Of a DNA stretch of 64,000 nucleotides, positions 55,860 through 63,213 are shown in pieces. A program made the position numbers and the translations under genes. The notes beneath the pieces are model-generated. The model saw nothing but the letters and a program-made list of their open reading frames with translations. It did not search any database and had not been told where the DNA came from. Each line of letters starts with the position of its first letter. Positions within the stretch are counted from its first letter, which is position 1. This DNA comes from JAGQYH01 sp041393015 (GTDB lineage: Bacteria; Bacteroidota; Bacteroidia; Chitinophagales; JADIYW01). Location: positions 186,001 through 250,000 of the forward strand of contig JAWKKV010000003.1 of assembly GCA_041393015.1 (NCBI GenBank). Direction: 5' to 3'.

Positions 55860-57155
55860 TTAAGCATTAGCCAACGCCTGCTCTAGATCTGCTTTAATAT
55901 CTTCAATATGTTCAATACCAACAGATAATCTTAAACCATTTGGTAAAACACCAGCAGCTTCTTGCTCTTCCGCATTTAATTGCTGATGAGTGGTTGCACT
56001 TGGTTGAATGATTAATGTCTTGGCATCGCCTACATTCGCTAAATGGCTGATCAATTTTACGCTATCCACCACTTTAGTAGCCGCTTCTTTGCCACCAGCA
56101 ACGGTAAATCCTAATACACCACCAAATCCATGACTCAAATATTTTTTAGCATTACTGTACGTTGGGTGATCTTCTAAACCGGCATATGTTACCGTTTCCA
56201 CTTTTGGATGATTACCTAACCATTTTGCGATAGCTAAAGCATTGTCAACCGTTCTTTGTACTCTTAAACTTAAGGTCTCTAATCCTTGTATCAATAAAAA
56301 GGAGTTAAATGGGCTCAATGCCGGACCGAAATCTCTCAATCCTTCTACTCTTGCTCTAATGGCAAAGCAGATGTTGCCAAAAGGACCGCCATCGCCAAAT
56401 ACTTCCCAAAATTTCAATCCATGATAACCTTCAGATGGCTCCGTAAATTGAGGGAATTTACCATTGCCCCAGTTGAAGTTTCCCGCATCTACAATAACGC
56501 CACCAATAGAAGTTCCATGTCCGCCAATCCATTTAGTTGCCGATTGTACTACTACATTGGCGCCATGTTTGATCGGTTGGCACAAGAAACCTGCTGCACC
56601 AAAAGTATTATCTACTACTAATGGAATACCATGTTTTTTAGCTACTGCAGCAATACCTTCAAAATCAGGAACAATAAATGCCGGATTACCAATAGTTTCA
56701 ACATAAAGTGCTTTGGTGTTCTCGTCGATTAATTTTTCAAAATCTTCCGGCTCATTGCTAGCAGTAAATTTGGTGGTAATGCCAATTCGCTTAAACGCCA
56801 CCTTAAATTGGTTGTAAGAACCACCATATAAATTCGAAGAAGCCACAAAATTGTCGCCCGCTTGCATAATATTATTCAACGCTAAAAATTGTGCCGACTG
56901 TCCTGATGCTGTTGCCACTGCCATTACACCACCTTCTAATGCCGCTACTCTTTTTTCAAAAACATCTGTCGTTGGATTCATAATTCGGGTGTAAATATTT
57001 CCGAATTCTTGTAAGGCGAATAACTTAGCACCATGCTCTGAATCATTAAATGTAAAAGAAGTCGTTTGGTAAATAGGCACTGCTCTTGAATTAGTGTCTT
57101 TGTCAACTTCGTGGCCTGCATGTAATTGCAAGGTTTCGTATCTGTAATCGCTCAT
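55860..57155 (-). CDS. metY: O-acetylhomoserine sulfhydrylase / cystathionine-gamma-synthase family
   Basis: 431 residues, PLP-dependent (Cys/Met metabolism family). PLP Lys is in VQSATKWIGGHGTSIGG; the pyridoxal-phosphate and substrate regions YTRIMNPTTDVFEKRVAALEGG and TASGQSAQFLALNN fit. The length (about 430, with the extra GDGGPFGNICFAIRARVE loop) favours O-acetylhomoserine sulfhydrylase over cystathionine synthase. It makes homocysteine from O-acetylhomoserine and sulfide. Single gene with terminator. Confidence 0.95.
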   Translation of the reverse strand: MSDYRYETLQLHAGHEVDKDTNSRAVPIYQTTSFTFNDSEHGAKLFALQEFGNIYTRIMNPTTDVFEKRVAALEGGVMAVATASGQSAQFLALNNIMQAGDNFVASSNLYGGSYNQFKVAFKRIGITTKFTASNEPEDFEKLIDENTKALYVETIGNPAFIVPDFEGIAAVAKKHGIPLVVDNTFGAAGFLCQPIKHGANVVVQSATKWIGGHGTSIGGVIVDAGNFNWGNGKFPQFTEPSEGYHGLKFWEVFGDGGPFGNICFAIRARVEGLRDFGPALSPFNSFLLIQGLETLSLRVQRTVDNALAIAKWLGNHPKVETVTYAGLEDHPTYSNAKKYLSHGFGGVLGFTVAGGKEAATKVVDSVKLISHLANVGDAKTLIIQPSATTHQQLNAEEQEAAGVLPNGLRLSVGIEHIEDIKADLEQALANA

Positions 57156-57503
57156 AACTGTTAGTTTTTAAAATTTTTTATTTAGAATGAATCTAATATA
57201 GGGATACTGCTGATTTTTATAGTGTTGAGGTAGTTAATTAAATGTAATGTGTTAGAGGTTGTAGTAAATAAGTTGGAAAGTAGTCAAAACCAAAAATTGA
57301 TTGATAAAAAACTAATTTCTTATCTAATCAAACAGCGACCATTAGCGTTATCGAGATAATCCGCCAATTGGGAATAGAAAAATTATGTAGGGAACTCATT
57401 CAAAAATTTATCCGTGTTCAAAAAAAGAGAACGCGGATCTTTTTAAGATTACGCGAGCATTCGCTGATTTTTATGGAATAGTTTTAGAATATGACTCAAT
57501 TGT

Positions 57504-57707
57504 AGGCTTAAACATAAAGAATTAACAAGCGAAATAACTAATGCTTTTTACGAAGTTTGTTATATTCTAGATTATGGTTTTTTAGAAAAGATGTAGGAGC
57601 AATCATTACTAAATGAACTTTATGAGAGAGGACTTAAAGCGGATGCTCAGAGAGCAATAGATGTTTGTTATAAAGGTTTTTATATAGTTGCAAATTGCCA
57701 CGTATCT
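57504..57707 (+). pseudogene. GxxExxY-family protein relic
   Basis: Read on the plus strand from about 57504: RLKHKELTSEITNAFYEVCYILDYGFLEKM, stop TAG at 57594-57596, then EQSLLNELYERGLKADAQRAIDVCYKGF. This matches the GxxExxY family (the GFLEKVYE-type motif, with the Y converted to a stop and the next E kept; then LLNEL-x-x-RGLKA, VxYKGF). The frame fades after about 57707. The in-frame stop falls within the signature itself. Family role is unproven; it is often called a nuclease-related small protein. Confidence 0.8.
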
Positions 57708-57818
57708 TCCTTGCACTACGAGTCTCGAAAACTCGATTCAGTAATGGTTGTGTTTTTATCGAAGATTTTAGGTATGAATACTAAATCATATGTACATCCC
57801 TAAATAAGGTTGACCGTT

Positions 57819-58655
57819 TTAAATAATGTTTTCATTTTCAAAAATAGTTAAAATAGGTTTCTGTTTCTTAGGTAGGCTTTCACAATATTGTTTATACTCA
57901 AATGGATTTAATCGACCTAAGCTATAATGCGGTCTTTTGTTATTGTAGTTGTTTACCGCTTTTTTCACTTGTTGCTTTAATTGTGTAAAGTTTTTTGGCT
58001 TCCAATAAGCTAAATACTCTTCTTTAATAGTTCGGTTGATTCTTTCCGCATAAGCATTGTCTTGGGCACATAATCCCATGCTTATGGAGCAATTATTAAG
58101 TTCTAAAACTTTTAGATACTCTTTGCATGTGTATTGGCTTCCTCTATCAGAGTGATGGATCAGTGGCGCTTCATGGCTCTCAAAAGCCATATGAAGTGCC
58201 GCAATGTTCGCAGCAGCTCTCATATGATCAGATACTTTGTAGCCAACAATTTCTCGAGTGTAAACATCTATTATAAATACAGCATAATAAAAATTCTCCC
58301 CAACTCTAATATAAGTTATATCTGTTTGCCATATCATTGATGCTCTATTTAACGATAAACCTTGTATGATATTGGGATAGTAAATGCTAGAAGACATTGT
58401 TGTTTTCCTATAATTCTTATTCCGTTTTATTCGATAACCTAATTGCATAAAAGTATCTACAAATCTATCTCTGCCAATAAAATTGGGCTTAAGAGTGTAA
58501 TACATTTTTTCAACCCCACAACCTGGATGTTCCATACGAAGCTCGTCAGCAGCAATCACAAGATCATACATCTTCTGATTAAAACTAACTTGAAGCTTAG
58601 CATATTTATGTGCTGCTTGCTTACTGATTCCTATGGAACGGTATAGCTGATTCAT
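57819..58655 (-). CDS. IS3-family transposase OrfB (integrase core)
   Basis: 278 residues. The rve integrase core carries the three catalytic acids: Asp in MIWQTDITYIRVG, Asp in LIHHSDRGSQYT, Glu in AYAERINRTIKEEYL (D-D-35-E). A short N-terminal HTH_21 region (VEKMYYTLKP) precedes it. It has its own ATG 8 bases past the orfA stop and lies in the -1 frame relative to orfA, so either re-initiation or frameshifting (at GAAAAAG just before the orfA stop) could make the OrfAB fusion. Confidence 0.95.
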   Translation of the reverse strand: MNQLYRSIGISKQAAHKYAKLQVSFNQKMYDLVIAADELRMEHPGCGVEKMYYTLKPNFIGRDRFVDTFMQLGYRIKRNKNYRKTTMSSSIYYPNIIQGLSLNRASMIWQTDITYIRVGENFYYAVFIIDVYTREIVGYKVSDHMRAAANIAALHMAFESHEAPLIHHSDRGSQYTCKEYLKVLELNNCSISMGLCAQDNAYAERINRTIKEEYLAYWKPKNFTQLKQQVKKAVNNYNNKRPHYSLGRLNPFEYKQYCESLPKKQKPILTIFENENII

Positions 58656-58663
58656 AGGAAAAT

Positions 58664-59062
58664 CTACTTTTTCTTTGTTTGCTCTGAACCAGTTGATTGT
58701 GGGGTGTCGAAGTTTTTTTTGATATCAATATCTAATTCTTCTTTAGCTATTTCCATCATCTTCTCTAGATAATCAATCTTAATCTGCTTTTGACCGACCA
58801 TACGTTCAAGGTCTCTCACTTTTTGTTCCAGCAGCTTTAGTTTATTAGTTGCGCTATTTTTCATTTCTATAATTCGACTTCCTTTTTCATTAAAGGTAGA
58901 GTATTTATAAATCCAATTATAAATTGCCTGATTATGTACTCCGTACAATTTTTCCATTTGAGGGACACTAAGCTTCCCTTTTTCAAATTCTAATACTAAT
59001 TGTTTCTTAAACTCTACTGAATAGATTCGTTTCTTCCTGATTTGCTTTACATTTGCTTTCAC
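58664..59062 (-). CDS. IS3-family transposase OrfA
   Basis: 132 residues. An N-terminal helix-turn-helix (FKKQLVLEFEKGKLSVPQMEKLYGV, NWIYKYS) recognises the ends; a leucine-rich coiled coil (KLKLLEQKVRDLERMVGQKQ) allows oligomerisation. It ends in a lysine run at an A-rich stretch where frameshifting into orfB is likely in this family. Confidence 0.92.
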   Translation of the reverse strand: MKANVKQIRKKRIYSVEFKKQLVLEFEKGKLSVPQMEKLYGVHNQAIYNWIYKYSTFNEKGSRIIEMKNSATNKLKLLEQKVRDLERMVGQKQIKIDYLEKMMEIAKEELDIDIKKNFDTPQSTGSEQTKKK

Positions 59063-59253
59063 GATTGTTGACTTTTGTGGTCAACCTATGTCAGGGACGT
59101 ACAATATTTTCACATCCAACATCCAACATCTAGCATCCGACTTCCGTCTTCCATTTTCCAACTTCCATCCTCGCACTTTGCCCTTTGATTAAGATTCCAT
59201 CACTAGCTTTCATTATATTTTGAACTAAACTATCTTGCATAAAATTTTTAAAA

Positions 59254-61008
59254 ATGTATAGAACACATACTTGCGGAGAGTTGAGAGCATCACATATTGG
59301 ACAAGAAGTAACCTTAGCCGGATGGGTGCAAAAATCTAGAGATTTTGGTGGCATGACTTTCTTAGACGTAAGAGATAGATATGGAATCACTCAATTGGTA
59401 TTCAATGAGTCTACCAAAAAAGAAGTGATGCAAAGAGCAAGCGAATTAGGCAGAGAGTTTGTGATTCAAGCTATTGGTAAAGTAGTGGAAAGAAGTAACA
59501 AAAATCCTAAAATGCCAACTGGTGATGTGGAGATAGAAGTAAGTGAATTGACCATTCTAAACAAATCCAAAACACCGCCATTTACCATTGAAAATGAAAC
59601 CGATGGAGGAGAAGATTTAAGAATGAAGTTTCGTTATTTAGATTTACGACGAAATGAAGTAAAAGATAAAATTCTGTTTCGTTATAGAGTAGGCATCGAA
59701 ACTAGAAAATATTTAGATACTATTGGATTTGTAGATATTGAAACGCCATTTTTAATTAAAAGCACACCGGAAGGCGCACGAGATTTTGTGGTGCCATCAA
59801 GAATGAATCCGGGACAGTTTTATGCTTTACCACAATCGCCACAAACGTTTAAGCAGTTATTGATGGTAGCGGGTTACGATAAATACTATCAGATTACCAA
59901 GTGTTTTAGAGATGAAGATTTAAGAGCAGATCGTCAACCGGAGTTTACGCAAATTGACTGCGAAATGGCGTTTGTAGAGCAAGAAGATATTTTAAACACA
60001 TTTGAAGGTTTGATCAAACATATTTTTAAAGCAGTAAAAGGAATTGAACTAGATGATTTTCCAAGAATGGATTATGCTGAAGCCATGGAAAGATATGGTT
60101 CGGACAAACCAGACATTCGTTTTGGAATGGAATTGGTGAATTTGAATAACGAAGCACAAGGCAAAGGATTTCCTGTTTTTGATTCAGTAGAATTAGTAAG
60201 CGCCATTAATGCGAAAGGTTGTGCAACTTATACTAGAAAAGAACTAGATCAATTGGTAGATTGGGTAAGACGTCCACAAATTGGTGCTACCGGATTAGTG
60301 TACGTGAAATGCAACGAAGATGGCTCTTATAAATCTACCGTAGATAAATTTTACAATCAAGACGATTTAAAGGCTTGGGCTGAAAAATGTGATGCAGAGC
60401 CAGGCGATTTAATTTTAGTGATGGCAGGGACGGTAAATAAAGTTCGAAAACAATTAAACGAGCTACGTTTAGAAATGGGCGAGCGATTAGGCTTGAGAGA
60501 TAAAAGTGTTTTCAAACCTTTATGGGTAATGGACTTTCCATTGTTAGAATGGGATGAAGAGTCAAACAGATATCATGCGATGCACCATCCATTTACTTCT
60601 CCAAAACCAAGTGACTTAAAATTAATTGATACCGATCCAGGAAAAGTAAGAGCGAATGCTTATGATTTAGCTATGAATGGTGTGGAGTTAGGTGGAGGAT
60701 CTATTAGAATCCATGATAGAAGTTTACAATCTAGAATGTTTGATCTATTGGGTTTTACAAAAGAAGAAGCTAAAGCACAATTCGGATTTTTAATGGAAGC
60801 TTTCGAATATGGAGCGCCACCACACGGCGGATTGGCATTTGGATTCGATCGTTTATGTGCTATGCTATTCAATGGCGAAGATGGCATTAGAGATTTTATT
60901 CCATTCCCTAAAAACAATAGTGGTAGAGATATTATGTTGGATAGTCCTGCGCCAATTGATGCTGCTCAAATGAAAGAGTTAGCAATTCAGTTGGATTTGG
61001 AGGAGTAG
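59254..61008 (+). CDS. aspS: Aspartyl-tRNA synthetase AspRS
   Basis: 584 residues, normal bacterial size. The N-terminal OB anticodon-binding domain includes GWVQKSRDFGGMTFLDVRDR. The class II core has motif 1, motif 2 (CFRDEDLRADRQPEFTQID), and motif 3 (GLAFGFDRLCAML). The bacterial GAD insertion lies between. It charges tRNA-Asp (GUC anticodon). Immediately downstream, convergent with it, is the array of three tRNA-like RNAs that also carry a GUC loop, which makes this neighbour especially interesting. Confidence 0.98.
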   Translation: MYRTHTCGELRASHIGQEVTLAGWVQKSRDFGGMTFLDVRDRYGITQLVFNESTKKEVMQRASELGREFVIQAIGKVVERSNKNPKMPTGDVEIEVSELTILNKSKTPPFTIENETDGGEDLRMKFRYLDLRRNEVKDKILFRYRVGIETRKYLDTIGFVDIETPFLIKSTPEGARDFVVPSRMNPGQFYALPQSPQTFKQLLMVAGYDKYYQITKCFRDEDLRADRQPEFTQIDCEMAFVEQEDILNTFEGLIKHIFKAVKGIELDDFPRMDYAEAMERYGSDKPDIRFGMELVNLNNEAQGKGFPVFDSVELVSAINAKGCATYTRKELDQLVDWVRRPQIGATGLVYVKCNEDGSYKSTVDKFYNQDDLKAWAEKCDAEPGDLILVMAGTVNKVRKQLNELRLEMGERLGLRDKSVFKPLWVMDFPLLEWDEESNRYHAMHHPFTSPKPSDLKLIDTDPGKVRANAYDLAMNGVELGGGSIRIHDRSLQSRMFDLLGFTKEEAKAQFGFLMEAFEYGAPPHGGLAFGFDRLCAMLFNGEDGIRDFIPFPKNNSGRDIMLDSPAPIDAAQMKELAIQLDLEE

Positions 61009-61030
61009 AATATAGTTGGCAACGAAATCG

Positions 61031-61083
61031 CATCCCCGCCTTGTAAAGGAGGGTGGCAGTCAATTTATTGACTGACGGGGTGG
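61031..61083. repeat. Palindromic intergenic repeat after aspS
   Basis: CATCCCCGCC at the left and ACGGGGTGG at the right enclose CAGTCAATTTATTGACTG (61057-61074), a perfect 8-base-arm inverted repeat. It resembles a family of GC-rich palindromes widespread in Bacteroidota. Confidence 0.7.
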
Positions 61084-61102
61084 TTCAACTAGCCTTAAAA
61101 CA

Positions 61103-61138
61103 AAAAAAGCGTTGCCCATTTTTGAACAACGCTTTTTT
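61103..61138. terminator. Bidirectional terminator between aspS and the tRNA-like array
   Basis: AAAAAAGCGTTG (61103-61114) pairs with CAACGCTTTTTT (61127-61138), strong stem with A/T tracts on both sides. It can end aspS transcripts on the plus strand and the tRNA-like array on the minus strand; the last array copy ends at 61144, 6 bases away. Confidence 0.92.
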
Positions 61139-61143
61139 GTTAG

Positions 61144-61301
61144 CTGTAAGGGAAGGACTCGAACCTTCACGAGGCGGTTAGCCTTTAGACATCAAATTGT
61201 GCACTCATTTGTTTAGTGGTCAACCCAGTTATCTAATGTTTATCCCGGACTCCTCACCCTCGAGACAAGAGGGCATGGCTGCCAAATTTCATCACCTTAC
61301 A
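61144..61301 (-). ncRNA. tRNA-like RNA copy 1 (class II fold, GUC loop, 77-nt variable-arm insert)
   Basis: 158 nt, 5' end at 61301. Acceptor TGTAAGG pairs with CCTTACA, then G73. T8, a Leu-type D arm (ATG/CAT stem, loop with A14 and TGG), anticodon stem CCCTC/GAGGG around loop TTGTCTC (anticodon GTC at 61264-61266 on plus as GAC), T44, then a GAGG/CCTC variable stem interrupted by 77 nt, and a T arm GAAGG-TTCGAGT-CCTTC. T33, G53, T54-T55-C56, A58, C61 are all present. Position 37 is T, which is rare in real tRNAs. Asp-type features: G34 U35 C36 C38, G2:C71, G73. No CCA encoded. Confidence 0.8.
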
Positions 61302-61341
61302 AGATGTATAAGAACAAATGGTTTTTTAAACCAAATTTTAG

Positions 61342-61495
61342 CTGTAGGGGAAGGACTCGAACCTTCACGGGGCGGTTAGCCTAAATATTGAACCTATAAG
61401 GTTCACGAACCTAATAGGTTCAATATTTGAGATTTATTCCGAACTCCCCACCCTCGAGACAAGAGGGCATGGCTGCCTAATTTCATCACCCTACA
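61342..61495 (-). ncRNA. tRNA-like RNA copy 2 (73-nt insert containing a 46-nt hairpin)
   Basis: 154 nt, 5' end at 61495. Same fold as copy 1 with compensatory changes: acceptor TGTAGGG/CCCTACA (A to G with T to C) and variable stem GGGG/CCCC (A to G with T to C). Anticodon loop TTGTCTC is identical (anticodon at 61458-61460 on plus). The 73-nt insert is dominated by a near-perfect inverted repeat at 61383-61428 (15 pairs, one A-A mismatch, 5 more pairs, 4-nt loop). 40 nt separate it from copy 1. Confidence 0.8.
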
Positions 61496-61505
61496 ATAAT
61501 TAGAG

Positions 61506-61661
61506 CTGTAAGAGAAGGACTCGAACCTTCAAGAGGCGATTGGGAAAAAAGCAAAAGTTGGTGGTCAACCCCTGCACATTGAAGTGCTCTACCTTTTCTT
61601 TATTTCGTAATCCTCACCCCCGAGACAAGAGGGCATGGCTGCCAAATTTCATCATCTTACA
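61506..61661 (-). ncRNA. tRNA-like RNA copy 3 (75-nt insert)
   Basis: 156 nt, 5' end at 61661, first in the transcript. Acceptor TGTAAGA/TCTTACA (G7 to A with C66 to T, compensatory); anticodon stem CCCTC/GGGGG keeps pairing by a T-G wobble; loop TTGTCTC the same (anticodon at 61624-61626 on plus); variable stem GAGG/CCTC; T arm identical. The 75-nt insert shares GGGTTGACCAC with copy 1's insert and is otherwise different. Only 10 nt separate it from copy 2. Confidence 0.8.
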
Positions 61662-61715
61662 GTATTTGAAACGGATTGTTGCCGATTCATTATTGTTTCT
61701 ATCAAAGAACTGATG

Positions 61716-61748
61716 CAAATATAAGTCAAACAGCTTCTTTCTTGCAAA
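61716..61748 (-). promoter_or_regulatory. Predicted promoter of the tRNA-like array
   Basis: On the minus strand TTTG (61748-61745) and TATATTTG (61723-61716) are 21 bases apart, matching TTTG, 17-23 bases, TAnnTTTG. A start near 61710 would give a leader of about 50 nt before copy 3. Confidence 0.6.
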
Positions 61749-61920
61749 TAATTCAATAAAATATTTAAAAATATACATTTGGTGTAAAATATGGGGTGAT
61801 TATTGTCATATTTTAAAAATCAGAACTCTTTTGTGTGGATTTTTTGAAAACTTGTTAACGGTTATTTTAGACCTTAACTTTCAAGTAATCTTAAAAACGA
61901 AATCATTACATCATTTTTAT

Positions 61921-61968
61921 CAGCACATCAGCACATCAGCACATCAGCACATCAGCAAATCAGCACAT
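61921..61968. repeat. 8-bp tandem repeat CAGCACAT x6 abutting the radC stop
   Basis: CAGCACAT occurs six times end to end (the fifth unit is CAGCAAAT), ending on the first base of the radC stop triplet. A slippage-type simple repeat; copy number changes would not alter RadC but may alter its 3' UTR. Confidence 0.95.
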
Positions 61969-62663
61969 CAAATCAAACCATTATCCGCAAAACTATAATA
62001 TTTATTATCGCCAACAATTATATGATCTAGCACTTTAATGTCTAGAAGCAATCCAGCTTCTACTATTTTTTTGGTTTCTTTAATATCGGCATTACTTGGA
62101 TGTGGTGCACCTGCCGGGTGATTATGAAAAAGCATAATGCTATTGGCTACTTCTTTTATGGCGGTCGCAAAAATAAATTTCACATCAATGATAGTGCTGT
62201 CTAATCCGCCTCGGCTAATAGGGTAGCATTTTAAAACCACATTTCTTTTGTTTAAGCAGATCACCCAAAACTCTTCGTGTTTAAGATCTTCCAAAAAAGG
62301 TAAAATGTATTGGTAAGCTTGATAAGAAGAGACAATTTGATCTAAAACAGGAGCTTCCGTTGATTTTCTTCTTCTCCCTAATTCTAATGCAGCAATGATT
62401 GAAATTGCTTTGGCTTCACCGATGCCTTTAAATTCCATTAGTTCAGCAATGGTATATTTCCCTAGTTTGTTTAAGTTGTTGCCCGTACGATTTAGAATTT
62501 CTTTGGACAATTCAACAGCCGTTTGTTTTCTGCTGCCGGAACCTATTAATATGGCAATTAATTCGGCATTGCTTAAAGCATTTTTTCCTTTTAGTAAAAG
62601 TTTTTCTCTCGGTCGGTCTTCTTCTGCCCATGCTTTAATAGGCAAGTTGTTTTGTAGATACAT
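61968..62663 (-). CDS. radC: RadC family JAMM/MPN protein
   Basis: 231 residues. An N-terminal helix-hairpin-helix (ELMEFKGIGEAKAISIIAAL) precedes the JAMM domain: HNHPAGAPHPSNADI (H-x-H-x7-S-x-x-D metal site). Its true role is uncertain; the old link to radiation repair is not proven. Downstream of rpsT on the same strand with a terminator between; the tRNA-like array lies 260 bases beyond its 3' end. Confidence 0.93.
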   Translation of the reverse strand: MYLQNNLPIKAWAEEDRPREKLLLKGKNALSNAELIAILIGSGSRKQTAVELSKEILNRTGNNLNKLGKYTIAELMEFKGIGEAKAISIIAALELGRRRKSTEAPVLDQIVSSYQAYQYILPFLEDLKHEEFWVICLNKRNVVLKCYPISRGGLDSTIIDVKFIFATAIKEVANSIMLFHNHPAGAPHPSNADIKETKKIVEAGLLLDIKVLDHIIVGDNKYYSFADNGLI

Positions 62664-62715
62664 ATTATTTCTGCTTTATGCACCTATTTTTTTAGATCTA
62701 AATACTAGCAATAAA

Positions 62716-62745
62716 AAAAGGTGACCCTAGTAAGAGACACCTTTT
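62716..62745 (-). terminator. Intrinsic hairpin after rpsT
   Basis: AAAAGGTG (62716-62723) pairs with CACCTTTT (62738-62745). It lies 26 bases past the rpsT stop on the minus strand, before radC. Confidence 0.85.
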
Positions 62746-62770
62746 GTAAAAATTCCATAAAAATTATGAA

Positions 62771-63022
62771 TTATAATGCGTTCACGTGTTTAGTCAATCT
62801 AGATTTGATGTGACCAGCTTTATTATCGTGAATAATATTCTTCTTTGCTAATTTGTCTACTAACGCAATTGTTTTCGGCAATAACTCTTGTGCCGGAGCT
62901 TTATCTGTTGTTTCTAACAAGGCTTTAATAGCATTTCTGGTAGTTTTACCATCATATCTATTTCTTAGTCTTTTAACAACGGTTTGTCTAATTCTCTTCT
63001 TTGCAGATTTATGTTGAGCCAT
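62771..63022 (-). CDS. rpsT: 30S ribosomal protein S20
   Basis: 83 residues, basic and helical. MAQHKSAKKRIRQTVVKRLR and the three-helix pattern through NIIHDNKAGHIKSRLTKHVNAL identify bS20, which binds 16S rRNA early in assembly. Single gene with its own terminator. Confidence 0.97.
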   Translation of the reverse strand: MAQHKSAKKRIRQTVVKRLRNRYDGKTTRNAIKALLETTDKAPAQELLPKTIALVDKLAKKNIIHDNKAGHIKSRLTKHVNAL

Positions 63023-63213
63023 TCTAATTAATTTTGGAGTGCAAAGATACTTACAAAATTGAATATCTCAAAGAATCAGTGTTACTAAAACTTATATTAA
63101 TGTATAAATAGATAAAATCTTTTTATTTCATAGAACTTTATTTGCCTGATTTTCATTCTAATACTAAGAAAAAAGCGGATATTTGCCTTAACAATTATAG
63201 TCGACCTAAAATT

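Larger units (their letters stand above)
57791..59103 (-). mobile_element. IS3-family insertion sequence (IS150-like), complete
   Basis: 1313 bases. Terminal inverted repeats of about 25 bases start TGTACATCCCT (left, 57791) and TGTACGTCCCT (right, reverse complement ending 59103), with GGTTGACC at the inner end of each. They differ at about 5 of 25 positions. The 3-base flanks are ATA on both sides, a target duplication of the IS3 size. It encodes orfA and orfB, both intact, with the DDE triad. Inserted between metY and aspS. No other copy in the window. Confidence 0.93.

Noticed and set aside
61144..61661. Ordinary tRNA-Asp genes
   Set aside because: The D arm is Leu-type, the variable arm holds 73-77 nt, and base 37 is T; normal tRNA-Asp is class I with a short variable loop.
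61144..61661. tmRNA, selenocysteine tRNA or group I intron-containing tRNA
   Set aside because: No tmRNA tag ORF or length, anticodon is GUC not UCA, and the insert is in the variable arm and far too short for a group I intron.
61921..61968. CRISPR array
   Set aside because: Units are 8 bases with no spacers; no cas genes in the window.
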